Shown here: positions 28,747-37,693 of the stretch, one piece after another
Layout: each line of letters opens with the position of its first letter
Position numbering within the stretch: the first letter of the stretch is position 1
Source of the DNA: Bdellovibrionales bacterium
GTDB lineage: Bacteria > Bdellovibrionota > UBA1018 > CAIMNF01
Direction: 5' to 3'
Assembly (NCBI GenBank): GCA_947372355.1
Contig: CANBTI010000002.1
Location: 1 to 64,000 of the forward strand
Length of the DNA stretch: 64,000 bases
The notes under the pieces: generated by a model
The model's input: the letters and a program-made list of their open reading frames with translations, nothing else
Databases searched by the model: none
Told to the model about the DNA's origin: nothing
Translations under genes and position numbers: made by a program

Positions 28747-31292
28747 AAAAGTTTCTACTAGCGCTACTTCTCATTTCTACGTCATCTTGGGCAGTGCCCA
28801 TTGATGAAATTCACATTGAAGGAGATGGCGTTAGCTATGATCAAATTCAAACTCTAAAATCCTTATCTGGTTTTTTACCAGGAGATGAATTTGAAAAGCC
28901 AAAAAACCTAAGAAATATTGAAAAATTTCAGGAGTTCTTTCAAGCTAAAGGTTACGTCAATGTACAGGTTAATGATTCATTTGAAAAAAATAAAAGTTCA
29001 AAATTTGTTCTTAATTATCACTTAAAGCTGGGCGAGCCATTAAAGTTAATTAAGATCGAAATTTCACCAAAAACGGAAGGTTTAACAGGTGAAATTTCTC
29101 AAAAACTATTACAAACAGTAGAGTTAAAGCCCAATGAACTTTTGGATCGCGATCGAATTAAAGATATGAAGCGTTCCATTGAGGTTTCACTTCTTGCCCA
29201 AAATTTTATTGATTCTAAAGTTTCCGATATTCGAACAGAGCCACTAGGTAACAATTCTTTTAAGGTAATATTCACTATTGATCTTGGGCAAAGGGTTTCA
29301 TTCTCCATGATTGGAAATGAGTATTTTTCTAGAAATGAACTAGCTTCAATTATCGATGAGCAACGGCAAGTGGGTTTGGGAAGAGATTATATTTCCGTTT
29401 TAATGAATAGATTATCAGAGCATTACGTAGAATTTGGTTTTCGTTCTGTAGAAATTTTACCTTATACCTTTGAATCCAATGATAAAGAACCAAGAAAGGT
29501 GATTTTTGAAATTAAGGAGGGACCAAGGGTTCGTATTCACCAGGTGATCTTTGATGGTCAGGAAATGTTTTCAACCAAAGAATTGGAGAAGATATTTTAT
29601 GAAAATGCTAGCGATCGAATTCAGGCCAAAATATATAACGAAAAGATGGTGGAGGCCGCTGCTCAGCGAGCCGTAGAGGAGTTAAAAAAGAGGGGCTTTT
29701 TATCTGCCAAATTGATAGCCATTAAAAGCGAAGAAGCTCAAAAAAATAATGTTAACATTCGTATTTTCATCAACGAAGGTGTTCAAACCACCATTCAATC
29801 AATCGATTTTTCAGGCAATCATGTATTTACTGCCGAAGCACTCAAGCAATTTCTTGGTTTAAAAGAAGAGCAACCTTTGGGTTTGTTAAAGTTAGAAGAG
29901 GGTCTAGAAAGAATCAGAAAAGAATATAGAAATCTTGGTTATTTAGACGTGAAAATTTCAAATGAAAATTCTGGAAATCTAACCACCTATTCAGAAAGAA
30001 ATCAGTTTGCATTTTTAAATATTGAGATTGATGAAGGGACGCAGTGGTTTTACTCCCAATTGAAAATTTTCGGGACCGAGAAGACTCAAAATATTGTGAT
30101 TGAACGTGAAATTGTGCTTCAGGTGAATGAACCCATTTCAGAAAAAAAATTATTGGATACGGAAGATCGCCTGCGTAGATTGGGAATATTTAGTCAGGTG
30201 ACCATTGAACTCACACCAAGCGATCAAGGTGGTAAGTACAAGGATTTGAAAGTCTCTGTTTCTGAGGCTGTACCAGGAAACATGGGTCTCGGAATGGGAT
30301 TTCGAAACGATCTAGGTGTTCGGGTATTTGGTGAAGTCACCTACGCAAACTTGTGGGGTCTTAATCATGCATGGGTTTTCAACACGAGTGTGAATCGTCG
30401 TTTAAGTGATTATCGATTTTTAGAATTTAGTGCACAAACTGGATACATTTGGCCTTGGTTCACTTTGGGAGAAACTACTTTTCGTCCCAATCTTTCAGCT
30501 GAAAGACGTCAATATAGAGAGTTTGATGCTGAAACTTATGCATTTTCCATGACCTTTGAAAGAATGTTACTGAAATCTCCAAAACTTTCGGGATCGCTCA
30601 CTTATACCATTGAGCAAATCAGCCAATTTAACGCTGTAGATACAACTCAGAATCAGCAAATTCGAATTGGATCTATTACGCCCCAGTTGAAATTAGATTT
30701 ACGGGACCACCCATTAACTCCAAAAAGTGGCTTTTTTGCCTCGACTTCTTTTGAGTATGCGAACTCTCTATTGGGCTCCCAGGGCAATCCTTTACCAGTA
30801 AATTATGGCCGATTTCAAACGAGGGGCGATATTTACTTCGATTTTATTCCTCATGTCGTTTGGTACACGAGTTTACGAGGGGGCTGGTTAAAGAATTTTG
30901 CTCATACTTATGGAACGGCTAGTAACTTTTCCATTCCTTTGATTAAGCAATTTGCATTGGGTGGTGTGAGCTCTATGCGCGGGTACTTAGAGCAGGAAAT
31001 TAACGTTCAAGCTGACGATAAGGAGCGGAGGGTTCAAAACTTCATGACCTACGTTAACTATCGAACACAATTCGACTTTTACGCCTCCCAGAACCTCAGC
31101 TTGGGGCCATTTATGGATGCCGGAAACCTCAATGTAAACCAACTTTCTCTAGGGGCACTCCAGTACGGAACAGGGGTAGGACTGCGTTATATGACGCCCG
31201 TAGGACCGGTTAATTTCGACTGGGGATTCAAGCTTTTCCCTAAACCGGGGGCTGAGACGAATGTTTTTTATTTTTCGCTGGGTGTAAACTGA
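28743..31292 (+). CDS. Omp85-family outer membrane assembly protein (BamA/TamA)
   Basis: Signal peptide, POTRA repeats, C-terminal barrel with GGVSSMRGY motif; GTG start overlapping preceding stop. Confidence 0.92.
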   Translation: MKKFLLALLLISTSSWAVPIDEIHIEGDGVSYDQIQTLKSLSGFLPGDEFEKPKNLRNIEKFQEFFQAKGYVNVQVNDSFEKNKSSKFVLNYHLKLGEPLKLIKIEISPKTEGLTGEISQKLLQTVELKPNELLDRDRIKDMKRSIEVSLLAQNFIDSKVSDIRTEPLGNNSFKVIFTIDLGQRVSFSMIGNEYFSRNELASIIDEQRQVGLGRDYISVLMNRLSEHYVEFGFRSVEILPYTFESNDKEPRKVIFEIKEGPRVRIHQVIFDGQEMFSTKELEKIFYENASDRIQAKIYNEKMVEAAAQRAVEELKKRGFLSAKLIAIKSEEAQKNNVNIRIFINEGVQTTIQSIDFSGNHVFTAEALKQFLGLKEEQPLGLLKLEEGLERIRKEYRNLGYLDVKISNENSGNLTTYSERNQFAFLNIEIDEGTQWFYSQLKIFGTEKTQNIVIEREIVLQVNEPISEKKLLDTEDRLRRLGIFSQVTIELTPSDQGGKYKDLKVSVSEAVPGNMGLGMGFRNDLGVRVFGEVTYANLWGLNHAWVFNTSVNRRLSDYRFLEFSAQTGYIWPWFTLGETTFRPNLSAERRQYREFDAETYAFSMTFERMLLKSPKLSGSLTYTIEQISQFNAVDTTQNQQIRIGSITPQLKLDLRDHPLTPKSGFFASTSFEYANSLLGSQGNPLPVNYGRFQTRGDIYFDFIPHVVWYTSLRGGWLKNFAHTYGTASNFSIPLIKQFALGGVSSMRGYLEQEINVQADDKERRVQNFMTYVNYRTQFDFYASQNLSLGPFMDAGNLNVNQLSLGALQYGTGVGLRYMTPVGPVNFDWGFKLFPKPGAETNVFYFSLGVN

Positions 31293-31339
31293 ATTTAAAA
31301 ATTGACTCATCAGCAAGCCTCAGGTATTTCTTTCAGGCT

Positions 31340-31855
31340 ATGTTTCAACAAAAATCTTATTTAGCTAAACAAGTTGGCGCTCATTTCTTCGAAATTAAAG
31401 GCCCGAATGCCCCAAAATGGTACATCATCGATGCAAAAGATCAGGTAGTAGGCCGTCTTGCTTCAATGATTGCAAAAATCATTATTGGTAAACACAAAAC
31501 TACTTATACTCCACATGTGGATACCGGTGATTTCGTAATTGTAATCAACGCAGATAAAGTAGTTTTCACTCGTAATAAACTCGATGATAAAATTTATCGT
31601 GATTATTCTGGATATGTAAGTGGTTTGAAAGAGCGTACTGCTCGCCAAATGCTTGCTACTAAACCAGAAGAAATTATTACTCGTGCTGTTTGGGGAATGA
31701 CCAACAAGTCTACTCTCGCTCGTCACCAAGTGAAAAAATTAAAAGTGTATGCAGGTACAGAGCATCCACACGCATCTCAACAACCAACCGAAGTTTCTGC
31801 TGCAGCTAAATACCGTTCAGTATTTGAGAAAAAAGCAGAATTCAAAAAAGCTTAA
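31340..31855 (+). CDS. rplM: 50S ribosomal protein L13
   Basis: WYIIDAKDQVVGRLASMIAKII, YSGYVSGLKE, VWGMTNKSTLARHQVKKLKVYAG.EHPH. Confidence 0.98.
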   Translation: MFQQKSYLAKQVGAHFFEIKGPNAPKWYIIDAKDQVVGRLASMIAKIIIGKHKTTYTPHVDTGDFVIVINADKVVFTRNKLDDKIYRDYSGYVSGLKERTARQMLATKPEEIITRAVWGMTNKSTLARHQVKKLKVYAGTEHPHASQQPTEVSAAAKYRSVFEKKAEFKKA

Positions 31856-31868
31856 TTAGGGATTATCA

Positions 31869-32279
31869 ATGGCTCAAACTATCGAAAAAGAAATCAGTAA
31901 TGTAGGAAAACGTAAAACAGCAATTGCTCGTGTTTACCTTCGCCCCCGTAAGGGTGAGATGGGCATGATCAATGTGAATGGTCGTTCTTTGGAAGCTTAC
32001 TTCCCACGTCCAGCACTTCAAAAAATTGCTATGCAATCTTTAGATCTCACCAGCACTAACGGACAATTTGATATTTACGTTAACGTTGCAGGTGGAGGAA
32101 TTTCTGCACAAGCTTCAGCTATCCGTCACGGTGTTGCTAAAGCATTAAACGAGTTAGACTTAGCATTGCGTCCAGTTTTGAAAAAAGCTGGATTCCTTAC
32201 TCGCGATTCTCGTAAAGTTGAGCGTAAAAAATACGGCTTGGCTGGTGCTCGTAAGAGATACCAATTCTCTAAACGTTAA
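31869..32279 (+). CDS. rpsI: 30S ribosomal protein S9
   Basis: [15 protein letters not shown]-terminal [27 protein letters not shown]. Confidence 0.98.
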   Translation: MAQTIEKEISNVGKRKTAIARVYLRPRKGEMGMINVNGRSLEAYFPRPALQKIAMQSLDLTSTNGQFDIYVNVAGGGISAQASAIRHGVAKALNELDLALRPVLKKAGFLTRDSRKVERKKYGLAGARKRYQFSKR

Positions 32280-32331
32280 TCTGTTTACGAACCGAATGGT
32301 TCAAACTGTCACAAGATTGACAGAAAAGTTC

Positions 32332-32368
32332 AAAACGCGATCCAGGGAATCCTTGGATCGCGTTTTTT
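32332..32368 (+). terminator. Rho-independent terminator of rplM-rpsI
   Basis: AAAACGCGATCC...GGATCGCGTTTT followed by Ts. Confidence 0.93.
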
Positions 32369-32428
32369 ATTTCTGCAAGTCTCTGAATTTGTGCGATAAT
32401 TTTATTATATAAAGGAACGCACATCTCT

Positions 32429-33223
32429 ATGAAAAAAATGACTCTCAATTTAATCGCACTATCGGCTTTGGTACTTACATTTTACTCTGTGGCACAAGCT
32501 GGAACTGTTGCTACTGTAAATGGAAAAGTAATTACCGATGAAGATCTGCAAGCATTGGTTGCAAACCTTCCTGAAGTTCAAAAGGGTAACTTATTAAAAG
32601 ATTCAGCTACTCGTAAGCAATTGGTAGAAAATTTAATTGATCAAGAATTAATGTACCAAGATGCAACAGCAAAAAAAGTGGAAAATTCAAAAGAATACAT
32701 TTCTGCTCTGAATGCGTTTAAAAAACAGGCGTTAGTGAATATTTTGGTTCAAAAGCAATTGGCTCCAAAAATTACAGAAGAAGCTGTTAAGACATATTAT
32801 TCAAAAAATAAAATAAAGTATTCGACTGATCAGGTACATGCTCAACACATTCTCCTTTCTTCTGAAAAAGAAGCTCAAGAAGTGCTAGCAGAAGTAAAAA
32901 AAGCAGGAACAGATTTCCAAAAAGTAGCTGAAACTAAATCTAAAGATCCATCAGCAAAAAACAATCGTGGTGATATCGGTTATTTTTCTCGCGATATGTT
33001 TGATCCAGCATTTGTAGAAGCATCATTCACTACCAAGGTAGGAGAAATTGTTGGACCAGTTAAATCTGCATTTGGTTACCACGTGATCAAAATTGTTGAT
33101 CGTAAAGTTGGAAAAAACCCTGAATTTGCTGAAGTAGAGCAAAAAGTAAGAACTGATCTTCAGCGTGAAACTCTTCAAGGATATGTTGCAGCGCTAAAGT
33201 TAAAAGCTAAAATTAAACAATAA
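32429..33223 (+). CDS. Parvulin-type peptidyl-prolyl cis-trans isomerase, secreted
   Basis: Signal peptide; VHAQHILLSSEKEAQEVL, GDIGYFSRDMFDPAF, VKSAFGYHVIKI. Confidence 0.94.
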   Translation: MKKMTLNLIALSALVLTFYSVAQAGTVATVNGKVITDEDLQALVANLPEVQKGNLLKDSATRKQLVENLIDQELMYQDATAKKVENSKEYISALNAFKKQALVNILVQKQLAPKITEEAVKTYYSKNKIKYSTDQVHAQHILLSSEKEAQEVLAEVKKAGTDFQKVAETKSKDPSAKNNRGDIGYFSRDMFDPAFVEASFTTKVGEIVGPVKSAFGYHVIKIVDRKVGKNPEFAEVEQKVRTDLQRETLQGYVAALKLKAKIKQ

Positions 33224-33225
33224 TA

Positions 33226-33238
33226 GGTGTCTGACACC
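33226..33238. repeat. Perfect palindrome GGTGTCTGACACC
   Basis: 6+1+6 perfect inverted repeat immediately 3' of the PPIase gene. Confidence 0.75.
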
Positions 33239-33265
33239 GTATTGATGTTAGGTGCGTTAAAAATT

Positions 33266-33300
33266 AAAAAGCCCGGAAGAATTTCTTCCGGGCTTTTTTG
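33266..33300. terminator. Bidirectional terminator between the PPIase gene and the response regulator gene
   Basis: AAAAAGCCCGGAAGA-attt... /TCTTCCGGGCTTTTTT; A and T tracts on both sides. Confidence 0.93.
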
Positions 33301-33322
33301 CGTTAAAATTTTAGATAAAATT

Positions 33323-34771
33323 CTAATCGTTATAATCCTTTGCGGTAATTCCGTATTTCTCTAACTTGCGCAAGAGAGTTTTCTTAGGAATGTTTGCATG
33401 GATGGCTGTTTGATTGATTTTACCTTTGAATACTTTGAGAGCTTCCATGAGAAATTGTTTTTCAAACTCTTCTTTGCTCGCTTGAAAATCGAACTTCTGA
33501 ACAGAAAGTCGAAAGCTCATCGCACTTCCTTCCATTGGGATATCGCCTTCTTCAAAAGAAAGACTACCAGCAGCCATTTTATCGATATGTTGAACGGCTG
33601 GAGCTGAATTTCTAATCTTTTCAGGTAATGAATCTACTGAAATCATATCTTCAGCTTCTAAAACGAATGCATGCTCCATCACGTTTTCAAGTTCACGAAT
33701 GTTTCCTGGCCAACGATGAGATTTAAGAAGCGACATAGCATCTTCTTTAATGCCTCTGATTTGCTTGTGGTAACGTTGGTTGAATTTCTCAGTGAAGTAC
33801 TGAGAGAGTGATTCGATATCATTTTTACGTTCACGCAGTGGTGGAAGTTGAATAGGTAAAACGTTTAAACGATAGAATAAATCTTCTCTGAAAGAACCAT
33901 CCTTAATCATGGATTCAAGATTTCTATTGGTTGCTGCAACAATTCTTACGTTCATTTCAATCTCACGATTAGAACCAACGGGTGTAAACTTCTTTTCTTG
34001 AAGAACTCGAAGTAACTTCACTTGCATGGATGCAGGAATTTCACCGATTTCATCTAGAAAAAGAGTTCCGCCTTCTGCGTATTGAAACTTACCAATTTTT
34101 CTTGAATCTGCACCTGTAAAGGCACCTTTTTCATGTCCGAAAAATTCGCTTTCCATCAGTGATTCAGGAATTGCAGAACAGTTAATGGCAACGAAACGAT
34201 TGTCTTTTCTTGGACCATTATAATGTAGAGATTGGGCTACCAATTCTTTACCGGTACCGCTTTCTCCTCGAATGAGTACGGCAGTATCCACACGTGCAAG
34301 GCGATCAATGATACTGAAAATCTTTTTCATCTCATTACTTTGACCTACGAATTCATTACCACTTGGTAAATTAAATACTGGCGCTGAATAAGATAAGCTC
34401 TTCACCATGTTTTGGCTCTTGAAAGCGAGATCGATCATGTAAACCAAGTTGTCTGATTTTACAGGTTTCTCTAAGTAGTTGTAGGCTCCAAGACGAGTAG
34501 CTTCAATCGCATCACGAATATTTGAAAACGCCGTAAGGATGATCACCATGATCGAAGGATCGTGAGCTTTGATTTCTTTCAATGCTTCAATCCCTGATAA
34601 ACGAGGCATATTCACATCCATTAAAACCAAGTCAAACGCATTTGCTTTGATGCGGTTAACCGCTTCTTCGCCATCGCAGGCTTGCTCTACAACATATTGT
34701 CCTTCGGTGAGGGCAGAAGCTACTGTCATTCTTAATTCTGCATCATCATCTACTACTAGAATTTTACGCAT
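33323..34771 (-). CDS. NtrC-family sigma-54-dependent response regulator
   Basis: Receiver (VDDDAE..., LVLMDVNMP), AAA+ (GESGTGKELVA, GAFTGA), Fis-type HTH. Confidence 0.96.
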   Translation of the reverse strand: MRKILVVDDDAELRMTVASALTEGQYVVEQACDGEEAVNRIKANAFDLVLMDVNMPRLSGIEALKEIKAHDPSIMVIILTAFSNIRDAIEATRLGAYNYLEKPVKSDNLVYMIDLAFKSQNMVKSLSYSAPVFNLPSGNEFVGQSNEMKKIFSIIDRLARVDTAVLIRGESGTGKELVAQSLHYNGPRKDNRFVAINCSAIPESLMESEFFGHEKGAFTGADSRKIGKFQYAEGGTLFLDEIGEIPASMQVKLLRVLQEKKFTPVGSNREIEMNVRIVAATNRNLESMIKDGSFREDLFYRLNVLPIQLPPLRERKNDIESLSQYFTEKFNQRYHKQIRGIKEDAMSLLKSHRWPGNIRELENVMEHAFVLEAEDMISVDSLPEKIRNSAPAVQHIDKMAAGSLSFEEGDIPMEGSAMSFRLSVQKFDFQASKEEFEKQFLMEALKVFKGKINQTAIHANIPKKTLLRKLEKYGITAKDYND

Positions 34772-36749
34772 GGTTATTCTCCTTATTCATATAAAATTTA
34801 GGTTTTACTAAATCAATTTTTGGTAAATTTGTATCAGTCAGTGAAAGTGGTAATAATATTTTAAATTCAGTTCCGATTCCGAGCTCACTACTCACGGAAA
34901 TATGTCCACGGTGTGCTTCAATGAAGTATTTTGAAAGATACAATCCCAATCCAGACCCTTTGATCTTTTGGGTTGCTTCATTTTTAACTCGATAAAAACG
35001 TCCAAATAAATGATTTAAATCATTTTCAGACATTCCAAAACCTTGATCTCGAACACTAATTTGAACAAATTCCCCAACTTCGCGAGTCTCTACGTGAACA
35101 GTAGTTCCTTCGTTTGAGTACTTAATTGCGTTATCGATCAAGTTACTGAGTACTTTTGAAATAAGATCGGTATCGATTTTTATTGCAAATAATGGTTCAA
35201 AATCAGTAATAATTTGAATTTTTTTAGATTGAGCAACAAAACGAAGCTTCAAAATAACTTGTTCTAAAAGTTGATTGATATCTTTTGAGTGTAGCTGAAC
35301 TCTTACACCCTGATTATCCAAACGACTAAGTTCTAATATTGAATTCACGAACTGATTTAATTCTTCATTTGCATAAAAAATATGGTTCATGAGTTCCAGA
35401 TCTTTACTGGAAAGACGATCTGCAAGAGATCTTTTTAAAGATTCTGTGAGACCTTGAATTTTAGCGATTGGAGTTTTGAGATCATGAGTTACCAATTGTA
35501 AGAAATTTGTTTTCATTTCCTCAACCTCAATTAAAGCTTTATTTTCTTCTTCAAGTGCAAAACGCTTTCTGTGCTCAGAATATAAACGAAGAGGAATCAT
35601 GAGATAAAAGCTGAAGGTAAGGGAGATGAGTGGGGCTCCTAGAGGTAGCCAAAAAGAACCAAAATGTGGAATCGGTTGAAGAATGATCAGAGAAATAGCA
35701 AAAGTGCCAATGAGTAAGTAAAAAGTAAGTTGAATCAATCTGCTTGGACGAATTCGAAATGAAGCAACAATAATGGCCATGGAAAGTAAAAATGAAAGTA
35801 TAGCTAAGTATGGAAATTGAACCTGCTTAATGCCTTGTTTGTTCAAAATAGAATCAAGAATATTTGCGTGGATCAAGATTTTTGGAACTAATTGAGAATC
35901 TTGAGTGCTATTGATGATTGTGAAATCATTTGGATTATCACGTTGAAATGTTCCAACAAGTACGATTTTATCTTTTAATTCACCTGCTGGAATCTTGCCT
36001 TCAATTAAATCAACAAATGAATACCGAGGGTAAGAAAATGATTCATAGTTCGAATCGTAAACTTGATTATTGTTTTGATGATATTGCATTAAAAAATATT
36101 GAGCATCTGCTTCATTTGAAGAATAAGTGCCTGGTGGATTCACAATGCCATCATTAGGGTAGATTTTATTTGCAAGTGCCATTTCAAAAGCAAGACGATC
36201 ATTAAGAGAAATAAGCCCTCTTCTGGTGACTTTGTCTTTACCAAAAGTTGTTCCATCTCGATGAACAATTGCAATTGCTTGTGGTACTTGTGAAAGCGGA
36301 AATGGTGCAGTGATTTCACCGTTTACATCAAATGGGATTCCTAAAAGAAAAGGGATCCCTTGAGCATTCATTCTAACGGTTGAGCGATAGAGTTCTTGCG
36401 CGGTATCTTTTTCAAAACCATTTTTATCAATTCGTTGAACTTTATTGAAGTCCATCAAATATCCAACCGCTTTCACTTGTTGTTCTTCAAGTTTTTCTAC
36501 CGCTTTTAAATGATAAGAAAGAGGTAATGGATTGAGATCGTTGATTTGATTTAGCGTTTGATCATCAATGGTGATGAGTACGATTCGTTCATCGGCACTA
36601 GGTTTGTGAGAAAGTCTGCTTCTTAAATCATAAAGAGGTGCTTCTAAAAAATCTAAAGGAAGAGAAACAACGGAAGCAGTTACCACTGCTGCGAGTAGTA
36701 AGTGAAGAAGGGTTTCTTGAATGCTGGTCGAAAGTTTAAATTTTTTCAT
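34764..36749 (-). CDS. CHASE2-domain sensor histidine kinase
   Basis: N-terminal LYDLRSRLSHKPSADERIVLITIDDQTL (CHASE2-like), three TMs, HDLKTP H-box, NLIDNAIKYSNEG, GSGLGLYL. Confidence 0.92.
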   Translation of the reverse strand: MKKFKLSTSIQETLLHLLLAAVVTASVVSLPLDFLEAPLYDLRSRLSHKPSADERIVLITIDDQTLNQINDLNPLPLSYHLKAVEKLEEQQVKAVGYLMDFNKVQRIDKNGFEKDTAQELYRSTVRMNAQGIPFLLGIPFDVNGEITAPFPLSQVPQAIAIVHRDGTTFGKDKVTRRGLISLNDRLAFEMALANKIYPNDGIVNPPGTYSSNEADAQYFLMQYHQNNNQVYDSNYESFSYPRYSFVDLIEGKIPAGELKDKIVLVGTFQRDNPNDFTIINSTQDSQLVPKILIHANILDSILNKQGIKQVQFPYLAILSFLLSMAIIVASFRIRPSRLIQLTFYLLIGTFAISLIILQPIPHFGSFWLPLGAPLISLTFSFYLMIPLRLYSEHRKRFALEEENKALIEVEEMKTNFLQLVTHDLKTPIAKIQGLTESLKRSLADRLSSKDLELMNHIFYANEELNQFVNSILELSRLDNQGVRVQLHSKDINQLLEQVILKLRFVAQSKKIQIITDFEPLFAIKIDTDLISKVLSNLIDNAIKYSNEGTTVHVETREVGEFVQISVRDQGFGMSENDLNHLFGRFYRVKNEATQKIKGSGLGLYLSKYFIEAHRGHISVSSELGIGTEFKILLPLSLTDTNLPKIDLVKPKFYMNKENNHA

Positions 36750-36847
36750 TCTAACAATTCTTACGCATAGTATCATTTTGGCTCCATAGTGTAAAGCGAA
36801 AAGGTCGGTTAATGGAATTTATTGCCGTAACTATATGAAACTAAAAT

Positions 36848-36862
36848 AGTTTAATTTAAACT
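36848..36862. promoter_or_regulatory. Palindromic operator-like site AGTTTAA-T-TTAAACT
   Basis: Perfect 7+1+7 inverted repeat in intergenic region upstream of the secreted deamidase-like gene. Confidence 0.35.
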
Positions 36863-36943
36863 GAGCTTTTTATACATTAATTTTATTTAAATAATCAAAA
36901 AATAATGCTACATTCCAAAAACGGAAAAGATAAAGGAACAATT

Positions 36944-37693
36944 ATGCACATCTTACTAGCGATTTTTACAATGATTTCAACTGCACATGCTCAAGACGCT
37001 GGGTATTTGAAGGATTTCAATTACCAAGTGCAACAGGTATCGAGCATGAGGGATGCGCAGATTCTTGAGAATTTTCTCACCAAAGAAACCAGAAACACTT
37101 CTATTTGTGCAAATCGTGCTCATTACTGGGCATACGAACTAGCTAAATTTAAAAATGTGCAAACAGGTAAAGTGTTCATTCATTTTACAGCAGAAGGTGA
37201 AGCAAATGAAAATAAAGACTGGGCTTTCCATGTTGCACCTTATGTAATTGTAAATGGAGAAGAGGTAGTGTTGGATCCAGCTTTTGCAGTTTTTAATAAT
37301 GCTCCAGTAAAGATGGCAGATTGGACCAACTATTTTGGAAAAAGTAAAAAATGTGTAGTTCTTGATCCACTTCATAACCCAGCACACTTAAAGTTAGAAA
37401 TGAACAATGTTGGTAGTGATTCAAACACACCTCTTGATGCTAAAACAGGTTATGCTCGCCAGTATCCATCAACAGAAGGAATTTGTTATATCCGTAAAGT
37501 ACCAATGTATTACCAATGGCCAGCACAAGTATACGGTACGGATTTAATGCGCACGGGTAATACTAGATACTCAGACTTTAATTTCCAATCATTCGATCAG
37601 CAGTCTGTTTTGCAAGCCTGCAGACAAGCAGTTCGTTGGGATGTTCAGCTCAGCGTTTCCTGTTCAAAGTATTTAGGAATTAAACCAAATTAA
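36944..37693 (+). CDS. Secreted protein-glutaminase (protein deamidase)-like enzyme
   Basis: Signal peptide MHILLAIFTMISTAHA|QD; C..RAH ... W.FHVAP ... DP ... W motif order of Cys-His-Asp protein-glutaminases; RBS aaagga upstream of ATG 36944. Confidence 0.75.
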   Translation: MHILLAIFTMISTAHAQDAGYLKDFNYQVQQVSSMRDAQILENFLTKETRNTSICANRAHYWAYELAKFKNVQTGKVFIHFTAEGEANENKDWAFHVAPYVIVNGEEVVLDPAFAVFNNAPVKMADWTNYFGKSKKCVVLDPLHNPAHLKLEMNNVGSDSNTPLDAKTGYARQYPSTEGICYIRKVPMYYQWPAQVYGTDLMRTGNTRYSDFNFQSFDQQSVLQACRQAVRWDVQLSVSCSKYLGIKPN

